Source: Pleodorina starrii
Lineage: Eukaryota > Chlorophyta > Chlorophyceae > Chlamydomonadales > Volvocaceae
Length of the DNA stretch: 64,000 nucleotides
Reading direction: 5' to 3'
NCBI GenBank assembly: GCA_030267565.1
Contig: BRXU01000008.1
Span: 186,001 to 250,000, forward strand
Both the position numbers and the translations under genes were made by a program. The notes below the pieces were generated by a model. The model searched no databases. It was not told the origin of the DNA and saw only the letters and a program-made list of their open reading frames with translations. Of the stretch, positions 17,319-27,526 are shown in pieces. Every line of letters starts with the position of its first letter. Position 1 is the stretch's first letter.

Positions 17319-20300
17319 TGTGTTGCCCAGGCTGGTGCTGAGGGGTTACCCCCTGGGTCTGCTGCTGACGTTGCGCCGGAACTCTGCCGTTTCCGCGCCG
17401 TACGTGCCGTGACGCCTGCTGCGTTGGCTGAACTTGAGCGACTGTTGGGACGCTGCATCTCGTTTGACGCACGAACTGCTCGCGCTGGCTTTGGTCAGCC
17501 GCACGAGCTCTGTAATCTGTTAGCGCCGTGCAATCGTCCTCTGTCTGCGGTCAACCTTGGCGGTCATACGGTTCTGTTTGTCCCCTCTTCTCTGCGCGTG
17601 TTGCAGCTTCAGATCGCCCATTATCGTGCGTGCAAGCGTCAACGTCCTGATACGTCTGCTTGTCTTTTGTTGCCTGCGTACCTTGAGCGTAAAGCGTCTG
17701 CGTTTCTCCCTGGTTTTCGGAAGGTTCATCGTTTCGGCCTAGGTAGTCAGCTGTTCAACGGGCGTGATCTCGCTGGGTCCCCCGTACTCCTCCCGCCGTT
17801 ACCGTACTCCGTCGACGTCTGGTACGACGCACCTTCCTCTGCTCCGGTTGCCTCCAGTGCACCTTCTCTGTCAACTCTGTCGCTGCCAGTCCTTTCTTCC
17901 ATTTCAGGCGATCATCTTCCACTGGTCCAGCTGTCGTCGGCTGGTGTGCCTCTCAAGGCTCTCGTCGACTCTGGTGCCAGTCACGACTTCATCTCTGAAT
18001 CGGTGGTACGTCAACTGGGTTTGCCGTTGCGGGATAGCGCCTGGTCGCATGTCACCCTAGCTGATGGGGGTCGCAACCACATTCTAGGGGAGGTCTCTTT
18101 GCGCGTAGCTCTGGGCTCGCTGCACCTCACACTGCAACCCTACGTACTGGCCGAGCTGACTGATGCGGCACCGTTCATTCTGGGTTCGGGGACCATGTCG
18201 CAACACGCTGCCATGCTAGATTACGGCAAGCGTGCCCTGTTTCTGCGCAAAGGGGTACGGCAGTGCAAGGTCCCGCTGCTTGATGCGCCTGCTGATCCGA
18301 CTGTCGCTGCGGCACCTGCTGTGAATTTTGCCGTTGCTGCGCTTTGCCAGCGTGCCACTGCTGAGCCGATAGGGTGTAAGGCCGCTGCGTGCTTGCTTCG
18401 CAAAGGTGCCCACGCCGTACTTGTCCGCCCTAAGCTGCACCTTAACGCTGCCGTTGCGCCCCCTGAGACCCAAGACCCTGCAGTGTCTGCTCTGTTGGAG
18501 GAGTATGCAGATCTCTTCCGCGAGATTCCTGGTCTCCCGCCCATGCACCCTGTCGACCACACCATCCCTCTGGTACCTGACGCGCAACCTGTCTCGCGCC
18601 CCATGTACCGCCTGAGCCCGCTGGAGTTGGACGAGGTTAAACGGCAAGTGACTGACCTGCTGGCTAAGGGTATGATCCGCCCTAGCACCTCGCCTTATTC
18701 TGCTCCGATCCTGTTTGTGGGGAAAAAGGATGGCGGTCTGCACATGTGCATCGACTATCGGGGACTGAATTCTGTGACTGTCAAGAACCGATACCCCCTG
18801 CCGTGCGTTGATGACTTGCTGGATAAGTTGCGCGGCGCTGCGTATTTTAGTTCGATTGACCTGCAGCAGGGCTATAACCAAATTCGCATCGCTGAGTCTG
18901 ACATTGCGAAAACTGCTTTCCGTACGCCCTTTGGTCATTACGAATACACTGTACTGAGCTTTGGCCTGGTTAACGCACCTGCTACGTTTCAAGCTGTTAT
19001 GAACCATATTTTCAGGCCGTTTCTGGACCAGTTCGTCGTCTGCTACCTGGACGACATTCTGATTTACTCCCGTACTCTCGAGGAGCACCTGCAACACCTG
19101 CGTTCTGTCTTTGAGGTTCTTCGCCGTGAGCAACTGTTCGCCAAGAAGTCTAAGTGCCACTGGGCGCAACCTCAGGTGGAGTACTTGGGGCATATCGTCA
19201 CTGCTGACGGTATTCGTATGGACCCGCGCAAGTCTGCTTCTGTCCGCGACTGGCCCACTCCCGCGAATCTGCAAGACCTGCGTAAATTTTTGGGGCTGAC
19301 CAATTACTTTCGTAAGTTTATTTCGCGCTACTCCATCATCGCTGCTCCGCTGACTAATCTGACTCGTAAGGGGGCTTTCTCGTCGCCTGATGCCTGGACA
19401 CCTGATTGTCAGAAGGCCTTCGAGGAGCTTAAGCGTGCTGTCACTGATGACGTTATGCTGCGTTTTCCTGACCCTTCCCTGTCGTACCGTATTGAGGTCG
19501 TTACTGATGCTTCCCTTCACGGTACTGGGGCTGTTCTGTTGCAAGAGGGTCGTCCTGTCGCCTTTACCAGTAAAAAGCTCTCGGGTGCTGAAACGTGTTA
19601 CACCACGGGCGAACAGGAACCGCTTGCTGTCTTGCACGCTCTGAAGGAATGGCGCTGCTACCTAGAAGGCCGCCATTTCACTCTGAAAACTGACCATAAA
19701 CCCCTTACGTTCCTGCAAGGTGTGCCGACCCTGAACCGGCGCCAGGCGTGCTGGCTTGAGTATATGTCGTGTTTCGACTATACTTGGGAGTACCTGTCTG
19801 GCTCACTTAACGTTGCCGATGCTCTCAGTCGCCACCCTTCCCTGCACGCCGCCCTTCTGTCTGTCGTTACGCGTAGTCAGGCTCGGCGAGTGGCTCCTAA
19901 CCCGTCCACCCTGCCTGCAGCCGCACCCGCGCCTGCACCCACTGTGCCTGCCGCGCCCACGCCTGCTCCTGACCCTGTCACGGTTCCCGCCCTTGCTACG
20001 CGTATCAAGGATGCCACTGTTACTGATCCTTTCTTTCTGAACGCCCGTAACGTCGCTGACATGACCCTGTCCAATGGCCTTTGGATCTGCTGTCGCCAAG
20101 GCCGCCGACAGATCGTGGTGCCCAACGATGCCGACCTCCGGCGTACCATCCTTCGGCATTACCACGACGGGGCTCTTGCTGGGCATCCTGGCGGTACTCG
20201 CCTGTGCGAGTTGGTCTCCCGTACTTTCTGGTGGCCTCGGCTGGCCCGCGACGCGGATGACTACGTGCTGTCGTGTGATCTGTGCCAGCGTAACAAGCCA

Positions 20301-21049
20301 CAGTCCGGTAAGACACCTGGGAAGCTGCAATCATTGCCGATCCCGGCCAACCCCTGGGACAGTGTCTCTTTAGACTTTGTGGTCTCGCTCCCCAAAACTG
20401 AAGGGGGATACGACGCTATCGCGGTTTTTGTTGACCGGCTGACTAAGATGGAATTAAAAAAAAAAAAAAAAAGATGGCGCACCTGGCTCCCACGACCTCT
20501 GCCTGTACTGCTGAACAAGCCGCACGCCTGTTTTTCGATAACATAGTGCGCTTGCATGGCGTTCCCAAGGATATTGTATCCCACTTGGTTCACGAGTAAG
20601 TTTTGGGGCGCGCTGTCTGAGCTGCTGGGTGTCAAGTTACGCATGTCCACTGCTTACCATCCCCAAACTGACGGGCAAACTGAACGCACGAACCGTACCC
20701 TGGGGGACATGCTGCGCAACTATGCGGGCCAAGAGCCTTCCACCTGGGATACCCATCTGTCTGCCGCCGAGTTCGCACTGAACAATGCTGTGAGTCACAT
20801 CACGGGACGGAGCCCCTTCTTCCTGAATTACGGCTTCCACCCTGCCTTACCCATCTGGCGCGAACTTGACGTGAACGTCCCTGCCGCTAAGCATTTCGCC
20901 CAGTCCTTTGTGACCCGGCTGGCAGAAGTGAAAGCAAGCATGGAGGCGGCGCAGCAACGGACTGCTGATTACTACAACCGCAACAAGAAGGACGTGTCCT
21001 TCTCGCCTGAGCAGCTGGTCATGCTCAGCACGAAGAACCTTCGCAAGCT
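17319..21049 (+). pseudogene. pol of the Ty3 element: protease, reverse transcriptase, RNase H, integrase
   Basis: Open in the gag frame from the codon after the gag TGA, so pol may be made by stop readthrough. Protease ALVDSGASHDFIS near 17960; reverse transcriptase with VDHTIPLV, SSIDLQQGYNQI and the CYLDDILIY catalytic box near 19050; RNase H with VTDASLHGTG and KTDHKPL; integrase zinc finger (HYHDGALAGH...CDLC) and first Asp in SLDFVVSLP. A 26-bp insertion event at 20452-20477 breaks the frame. Near 20580 the usual SDRD motif is replaced by SHLV with a frame change, removing the second integrase Asp. YHPQTDGQTER holds the Glu. The frame is cut at 21049 by LINE-A. Confidence 0.92.
20452..20470 (+). 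mobile_element. Tail-only SINE insertion (AATT + A15)
   Basis: AATT plus poly(A) between two copies of AAGATGG (20445-20451, 20471-20477). SINE-S elements here end ...CCGGAATT-An, so this looks like a SINE-S insertion truncated to its last four bases and tail. Confidence 0.6.
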
Positions 21050-23078
21050 TTTTTTTTTCTGCGAGGGACGTTACAAGGACTGGGAAAGCGAAGCCCAACG
21101 GGCAAGCCGAGCAAGACCGGCAAGCCACAACAGCCTGGCAAGAAGCCCAAAAAACCACCGCAAGGAGCCAAGGAGAGAGAAAAAGCCAAGCAACGCCTAA
21201 ACTCGCAGACAGGACAGGGACAGGGACGGGGGCAGCAAGGGGCCAGGAGCCACTGCTGCACGGGCGGCACACACGGCCACCCCTACCTCCAAGACACCGA
21301 GGAGGGAACTGAAACCAACACCAGGGCCCAACACCAGGGCCAAACCCCAGGGCCCAACACCAGGGCCAACACCACGGCCCAACACCAGGGCCAACCCCAC
21401 AGCCCAACACCAGGGCCCAACACCAGGGCCCAAAACCAGAGCCAACACCACGGCCCAACACCAGGGCCAAAACCACGGCCCAACACCCGGGCCAGCACCA
21501 CGGACCAACAACAGGGCCCGTCACCGGAGACAAGCCCCAGGGATGGGCAAAGGCCCCAACAGCGACCACAGCGACAACACAACCACAACCTGCACAACCT
21601 CAACAGCCAAGGGGCGAACCCTACACCCTGGGCGACAGCAACAGGAACAACAAACAAAACCGGGCAACCGCCGCAGCGAACCAGGGCAAACGAGCCCCCC
21701 CCCACCGGGGAGCACCAGAGAAAACAGAAAACCCACAGCACGCCCGAAGAGAACCCCGCACCACCGAAACCGCCTCCCAGAGCCACAAAAGCCGCAGGGA
21801 CGGTGCCACACAAGCGCACCGGAGACAAACAACAACCGACCCCACCCTGGGGGCGTCCCCGCAAGACAGCAGGCCCGAAGACACACCTCCCTCCCAAGAC
21901 ACCCCGCACCGCAGGAACCTCACTCCCACGTCCCCCCGGCTCCCAAGAACCCCCACGGGCGCAGCAGGGGCAACACTGCCTGGCTGGAAGCCAGGGCACA
22001 AGCGTGCCGGCGACAAGACACCCGCAGACCCCACCCTGGGGGCGACCCCCGAACCGCACCTGCCTCCCACGGCGGCCTGCACCACACCAACCCTGCACCG
22101 AAGCCCCCCCGCCCCTCCCCAGTCCCCCCCCGAAACCCTCCCCAGACCCCCCGGCGCCACACGCACCCCACTTTTTTTTTTTTTTTTAATTCCGGAGGAA
22201 CCCCGACTCGGGACATGGGACACACATGTTGTCTGGCGGCTCCACTGATGCTGCCACTTCTGCTGAGTAGCTAGCGTGCCAGGCTTCTGGGCGACTCCAC
22301 GGGCCAGCTGGACGGTGCTGATGACTGTATGATGAGTCTTGTAAACCTCCGGACGGGACAGGGACAGGGGTGGGCACCCTCCTTTCTCATCACACCCCGG
22401 GTAACGGTCACTGACTGGTTTCGATCCCGGGATCCCGGGGGGAATTTCAGGGTTTCCCTGTTGCCAGCCAATGAACCATTGCCTGCTTCTGTGGGGTGCA
22501 GGTAAGTTCCCCACTCCCAAGAACCCCCCCCTCCAGGCCGCAGGGGCAGCACCGCCGGGACAGAGACCAAGGCACGAGAGCGCCAGCGACAAAACACCCA
22601 CAGACCCCACACAGGGGGCGACCCCTCAAGACAGCAGCCTCCGAACCGCACCTGCCTCCCGCGGCAGCCTGCACCACACCAACCCTGCTCCTAAGCTCCC
22701 CCGACCCCCAAGACCCCCTCCGGCCCCACCCACAGCAAGCCCCGCACCGCACCCCCCTCCCTAGGCAACCCGCACCGCACTCCCCCCACCCTCGAGGCCC
22801 CTCGCACCCTAAGGACCTCAGACACCGAGATCCCCCACTCCCAACACCCCGCTCACGACGGCCCCGGCTGCCCTGTCAGCTGAGCTGCTGCCTGGCTGGG
22901 CTGGGCGCTGATGGCTGACCCGGATGGGGAGACCTGCTGTGCTGCCTGGGCGCCCCCGGCGGGTGCCTGTGGTGCTGGGACCGGGGCCACCCGGGACAGA
23001 TGAACCTGCAGACGCGGGCTGCTGCCAGCCACCCGCTGCACGGAGCAGAGGACGCCTTCATGCGCCCAGGAGGCTTCG
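21050..23078 (-). mobile_element. LINE-A copy A1, 5'-truncated, in the integrase region
   Basis: Minus-strand insertion with target duplication AAGCT (21045-21049, 23079-23083). It has the family 3' end (CTCGCAG-An), the C-rich 3' UTR with its minisatellite, and the last about 75 codons of the LINE-A ORF (stop near 22853). A SINE is nested at 22173-22508. Confidence 0.9.
22173..22508 (-). mobile_element. SINE-S copy nested in LINE-A copy A1
   Basis: 336 bp with poly(A) on the minus strand and target duplication CCCCACT (22166-22172, 22509-22515). Ends ...CCGGAATT-A15. It lacks the tRNA-like head seen in the copy at 1-388, so it is slightly 5'-truncated. Confidence 0.85.
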
Positions 23079-23531
23079 AAGCTGGCGAAGGGTCCTCGTA
23101 AGTTGCTGCCGCGTTGGGTTGGTCCGTTTCCTGTTGTGCGCATGGTTGGCCAGAATGCTGTTGAGCTTCGCCTGCCGTCTGACATGCGCGTCCACCCGAC
23201 TTTCCATGTGTCCCTTCTGCGACCGTACCGGTCACGGGCAGCCGACGCGGAACCTGAGTCGCTTGTGGATCCTGAACCTGTTGCCTGGCTGTCTGAAACG
23301 AAACCTCTCTGGCCCGTTGAGCGCATTCTGGACTACCGTTGTCGGCGCGTCCGGGCTAGGAAGGGCTTGCGTAATGTGCATGAATGGCTTGTCAAGTGGA
23401 CTGGCTATTCGTCTGAGCACAACAGCTGGGAACCTGCTAAACACTTTACCCCTGACCTGAAGCCTGAGCTTGAGGCTGTGCGCCTCCAAGCTAAGCGTGC
23501 AGCGGGGACGCTGCCGCCTGAAGGGGGATAG
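23079..23531 (+). pseudogene. Ty3 pol C terminus with chromodomain
   Basis: Resumes pol after LINE-A: KLLPRWVGPFPVV, HPTFHVSLLRPY, then a chromodomain with VERILDYRCRR, EWLVKWTGYSSEHNSWEP. The domain binds modified histone tails and steers integration into heterochromatin in chromoviruses. The frame ends at 23531 just before the 3' LTR. Confidence 0.9.
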
Positions 23532-23532
23532 T
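23519..23532 (+). promoter_or_regulatory. polypurine tract of the Ty3 element
   Basis: GAAGGGGGATAG directly before the 3' LTR, the expected plus-strand primer site. A similar GGGGGGATAG precedes the LTR start in the second Ty3 fragment at 46749-47080. Confidence 0.8.
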
Positions 23533-23935
23533 TGTTGTATCACGCACTGTGCGTATTCTGGACTTAGGAAATTATCTTTTTAATTTCCCTATCTTTGGCT
23601 GTTTCGCTGTTACTTCGCTGTTACTGTTACTAACTGACTTCTGAGTACGTCCCGTCTGACTGGGTTCGTAATGTGTCATCTGCGACACTTTGCTGATTCT
23701 GTAACGCTGTGTTACAGGGGATATGTGTAAACTGTACACATCTGGGATACTGGTCCCGGCAGACTGTTCTGTTCTGTTCCGATTGGAGTTACTCTGGAGC
23801 TACTGGCTGCGGGTCGGGTTGCTGTGACCGCCGTACACTACAACCGCTCACCTCGTGCTCTTAAGCACTCTGCATTTCTCTAATCGGCAGTTCTAACTGC
23901 CCCCATGCAGTTGGACATTTCTAAAGCTTACAACA
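23533..23935 (+). repeat. 3' LTR of the Ty3 element
   Basis: 403 bp, TGTTGTA...TACAACA, homologous to 474-855 with about 21 extra bases near 23560 and a few substitutions. Confidence 0.94.
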
Positions 23936-24123
23936 GTTGGGGGGCGCAAGGGGGCCTTGTGGAACCTTCGGGGGCGCCTGGGGGGTCCGGAGGGGGACCG
24001 GGAGGGCCTGGGGGGGCCTGGGGGGGGCCGGGGGCTCCTGTGGGGTTCTGTGGAAAACCTGGCGGGGCCTGCGGGGCCTTGGCGGGCCTTGGGGGGACCT
24101 ATGGGAGCCTGAGCGGACCTAGA
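23936..24123. repeat. G-rich minisatellite, island 2
   Basis: Continues island 1 across the Ty3 insertion. The same order of units is found at 45065-45253. It is cut at 24123 by LINE-A copy A2 (AGA duplicated at 24121-24123 and 44884-44886). Confidence 0.75.
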
Positions 24124-24563
24124 TTTTTTTTTTCTGCAAGGGATGTTACAAGGACTGGGAAAGCAAAGCCCAACGGGCAAGCCGAGCAAGACCGGCAAGC
24201 CACAACAACCTGGCAAGAAGCCCAAGAAACCACTGCAAGGAGCCGAGGAGAGAGAAAAAGCCAAGCAACGCCTAAACTCGCAGACAGGACAGGGACAGGG
24301 ACGGGGGCAGCAAGAGGCCAGGAGCCACTGCGGCACGGGCGGCACACACGGCCGCCTCTTCCTCCAAGACACCGAGGAGGGAACCGAAACCAACACCAGG
24401 GCCCAACACCAGGGCCAAACCCCAGAGCCCAACACCAGGGCCAACACCACGGCCCAACACCAGGGCCAACCCCACAGCCCAACACCAGGGCCAACCCCAC
24501 GGCCCAACACCAGGGCCAACCCCACAGCCCAACACCAGGGCCCAACACCAGGGCCCAAAACCA

Positions 24564-24646
24564 GAAGTGGCAGCATCAGTGGAGCCGCCAGACAACATGT
24601 GTCCCATGTCCCGAGTCCGGGTTCCTCCGGAATTCAAAAAAAAAAA
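24564..24646 (+). mobile_element. SINE-S fragment, 5'-truncated
   Basis: About 83 bp of the SINE 3' end (…GTTCCTCCGGAATTC-A11) inserted in the A2 minisatellite. The target duplication is too short to define (AGA or less). Confidence 0.75.
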
Positions 24647-24868
24647 GAGCCAACACCACGGCCCAACACCAGGGCAAAAACCACGGCCCAACACCCGGGC
24701 CAGCACCACTGACCAACAACAGGGCCCGTCACCGAAGACAAACCCCAGGGCCGGGCAAAGGCCCCAACAGCGACCACAGCGACAACACAACCACAACCTG
24801 CACAACCTCAACAGCCAAGGGGCGAACCCTACACCCAGGGCGACAGCAACAGGAACGGCAAACAAAAC

Positions 24869-26132
24869 CGGGGGACGCCCCCTGTGTGGGGTCTGTGGGT
24901 GTCTTGTCACAGGCGCTCTCGTGCTCTGGTCTCCGACCCGGCGGTGCTCTCCCTGCGGCCTGGAGGGGGTTTTTGGGGGACGGGGGGTCTTGGGAGCGGG
25001 GTGCGCGCGGCGCGGGGGGGACTGGGGAGGGTTTCGGAGGGGGTCTGGGGAGGGGCGGGGGGGCTTCGGTGCAGGGCTGGTGTGGTGCAGGCTGCCGTGG
25101 GAGGCAGGTGCGGTTCGGGGGTCGCTGTCTGGAGGGGACGCCCCCAGGGTGGGGTCTGCGGGAGTCTTGTCGCCGGCACGCTTGTGCCCTGGCTTCCAGC
25201 CAGGCGGTGCTGCCCCTGCTGCGCCCGTGGGGGTTCTTGGGAGCCGGGGGGCCGGGGGAGTGCGTTTCCTGTGGTGCGGGGTGTCTTGGGAGGGAGGTGT
25301 GTCTTGGGGCCTGCTGTCTTGCGGGGACGCCCCCAGGGTGGGGTCGGTTGTTGTTTGTCTCTGGTGCGCTTCGTGTGGCGCCGTTCCTGCGGCTTTTGTG
25401 GCTCTGGGAGGCGGTTTAGGTGGTGCGGGGTTCTCTTCGGGCGTGCTGTGGCTTTCCTGTTTCCTCTGGTGCTCCCCGGTGGGGAGGGGCTTGTCCGCCA
25501 TGGTTCGCTGTGGCGGTTGCCCGGTTTTGTTTGCCGTTCCTGTTGCTGTCGCCCTGGGTGTAGGGTTCGCCCCTTGGTTGTTGCGGTTGTGCAGGTTGTG
25601 GTTGTGTTGTCGCTGTGGTCGCTGTTGGGGCCTTTGCCCGGCCCGGGGGTTTGTCCTCGGTGACGGGCCCTGTTGTTGGTCCGTGGTGCTGGCCCGGGTG
25701 TTGGGCCGTGGTTTTTGCCCTGGTGTTGGGCCGTGGTGTTGGCTCTGGTTTTGGGCCCTGGTGTTGGGCCCTGGTGTTGGGCTGTGGGGTTGGCCCTGGT
25801 GTTGGGCCGGGGTGTTGGCCCTGGTGCTGGGCCCTGGGGTTTGGCCCTGGTGTTGGGCCCTGGTGTTGGTTTCGTTTCCCTCCTCGGTGTCTTGGAGGAA
25901 GGGGCGGCCGTGTGTGCCGCCCGTGCAGCAGTGGCTCCTGGCCTCTTGCTGCCCCCGTCCCTGTCCCTGTCCTGTCTGCGAGTTTAGGCGTTGCTTGGCT
26001 TTTTGTCTCTCTTCAGCTCCTTGCGGTGGTTTCTTGGGCTTCTTGCCAGGTTGTTGTGGCTTGCCGGTCTTGCTCGGCTTGCCCGTTGGGCTTCGCTTTC
26101 CCAGTCCTTGTAACGTCCCTCGCAGAAAAAAA
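24869..26132 (+). mobile_element. LINE-A copy A3 (3' UTR only), opposite orientation
   Basis: Plus-strand insertion in A2 with target duplication AAAAC (24864-24868, 26133-26137). It has only the C-rich/G-rich 3' UTR, the minisatellite (about 25680-25870) and ...CTCGCAG-An. With A2 it forms an inverted repeat. Confidence 0.85.
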
Positions 26133-26899
26133 AAAACAGGCAACCGCCACAGCGAACCAGGGCGGACAAGCCCCCCCCGCCGGGGAGCACCAGAGGAAAC
26201 AGGAAAACCACAGCACGCCCGAAGAGAACCCCGCACCACCTAAACCGCCTCCCAGAGCCACAAAAGCCGCAGGGATGGCGCCACACGAAGCGCACCAGAG
26301 ACAAACAACAACCGACCCCACCCTGGGGGCGTCTCCGCAAGACAGCAGGCCCCAAGACACACCTCCCTCCCAAGACACCCCGCACCGCAGGAACCGCACT
26401 CCCGCGGCCCCCCGGCTCCCAAGAACCCCCACGGGCGCAGCAGGGGCAGCACCGCCTGGCTGGAAGCCAGGGCACAAGCACGCCGGCGACAAGACACCCG
26501 CAGACCCCACCCTGGGGGCGTCCCCTCCAAACAGCGACCCCCGAACCGCACCAACCCTGCACCGAAGCCCCCCCGCCCTTCCCCAGACCCCCTCCGAAAC
26601 TCTCCCCAGTCCCCCCCGCGCTGCGCGCACCCCACTCCCAAGACCCCCCGTCCCCAAAAAACCCCCTCCAGGCCGCAGGGAGAGCACCGCCGGGTCGGAG
26701 ACCAGAGCACGAGAGCACCTGCGACAAGACACCCATAGATTCCACACAGGGGGCGTCCCCTCCAGACAGCGACCCCTGAACCGCACCTGCCTCCCACGGC
26801 AGCCTGCACCACACCAACCCTGCACCGAAGCTCCCCCGCCCCTCCCCAGACCCCCTCCGAAACCCTCCCCATACCCCCCCGCGCCGCGCGCACCCCACT

Positions 26900-27258
26900 T
26901 TTTTTTCTGCAAGGGACGTTACAAGGACTGGGAAAGCGAAGCCCAACGGGCAAGCTGAGCAAGACCGGCAAGCCACAACAACCTGGCAAGAAGCCCAAGA
27001 AACGACAGCAAGGAGCCGAGGAGAGAGAAAAAGCCAAGCAACGCCTAAACTCGCAGACAGGACAGGGACAGGGACGGGGGCAGCAAGAGGCCAGGAGCCA
27101 CTGCGGCACGGGCGGCACACACAGCCGCCCCGTCCTCCAAGACACCGAGGAGGGAACCGAAACCAACACCAGGGCCCAACACCAGGGCCAAACCCCAGGG
27201 CCCAACACCAGGGCCAACACCACGGCCCAACACCAGGGCCAACCCCACAGCCCAAGAC
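26900..27258 (-). mobile_element. LINE-A copy A4 (3' end only)
   Basis: 359-bp insertion in A2 with target duplication CCCCACT (26893-26899, 27259-27265). This is the same position of the LINE-A 3' UTR that the SINE at 22173 used in copy A1. Confidence 0.83.
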
Positions 27259-27526
27259 CCCCACTCCCAAGACCCCCCGTCCCCCAAAAACCCCCTCCAG
27301 GCCGCAGGGAGAGCACCGCCGGGTCTGAGACCAGAGCACAAGAGCGCCTGCGACAAAACACCCACAGACCCCACACAGGGGGCGACCCCTCAAGACAGCA
27401 GCCCCCGAACCGCACCTGCCTCCCGCGGCAGCCTGCACCACACCAACCCTGCTCCGAAGCTCCCCCGACCCCCAAGACCCCCTCAGGCCCCACCCACAGC
27501 AAGCCCCGCACCGCACCCCCCTCCCT

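Larger units (their letters stand above)
474..23935 (+). mobile_element. Ty3/gypsy chromovirus-type LTR retrotransposon, nested host of other elements
   Basis: Complete LTR retrotransposon outline: 5' LTR 474-855, primer-binding site, gag, pol (protease, reverse transcriptase, RNase H, integrase, chromodomain), polypurine tract and 3' LTR 23533-23935. The 5-bp target duplication GTTGG lies at 469-473 and 23936-23940. An empty-site paralogue near 45060-45075 has the site once. With nested insertions removed the element is about 7.5 kb, of which 807 bp is an internal gag duplication. It is dead: gag is shifted by a poly(T) insertion, pol is broken by two insertions and an indel, and part of the integrase active site is missing. 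Confidence 0.95.

Noticed and set aside
22410..22440. B-box-like GGTTTCGATCCCGG in SINE-S on the strand opposite to the poly(A)
   Set aside because: It lies in a palindromic GATCCCGGGATC context and on the wrong strand; the tRNA-like head at 353-388 is in the right orientation.
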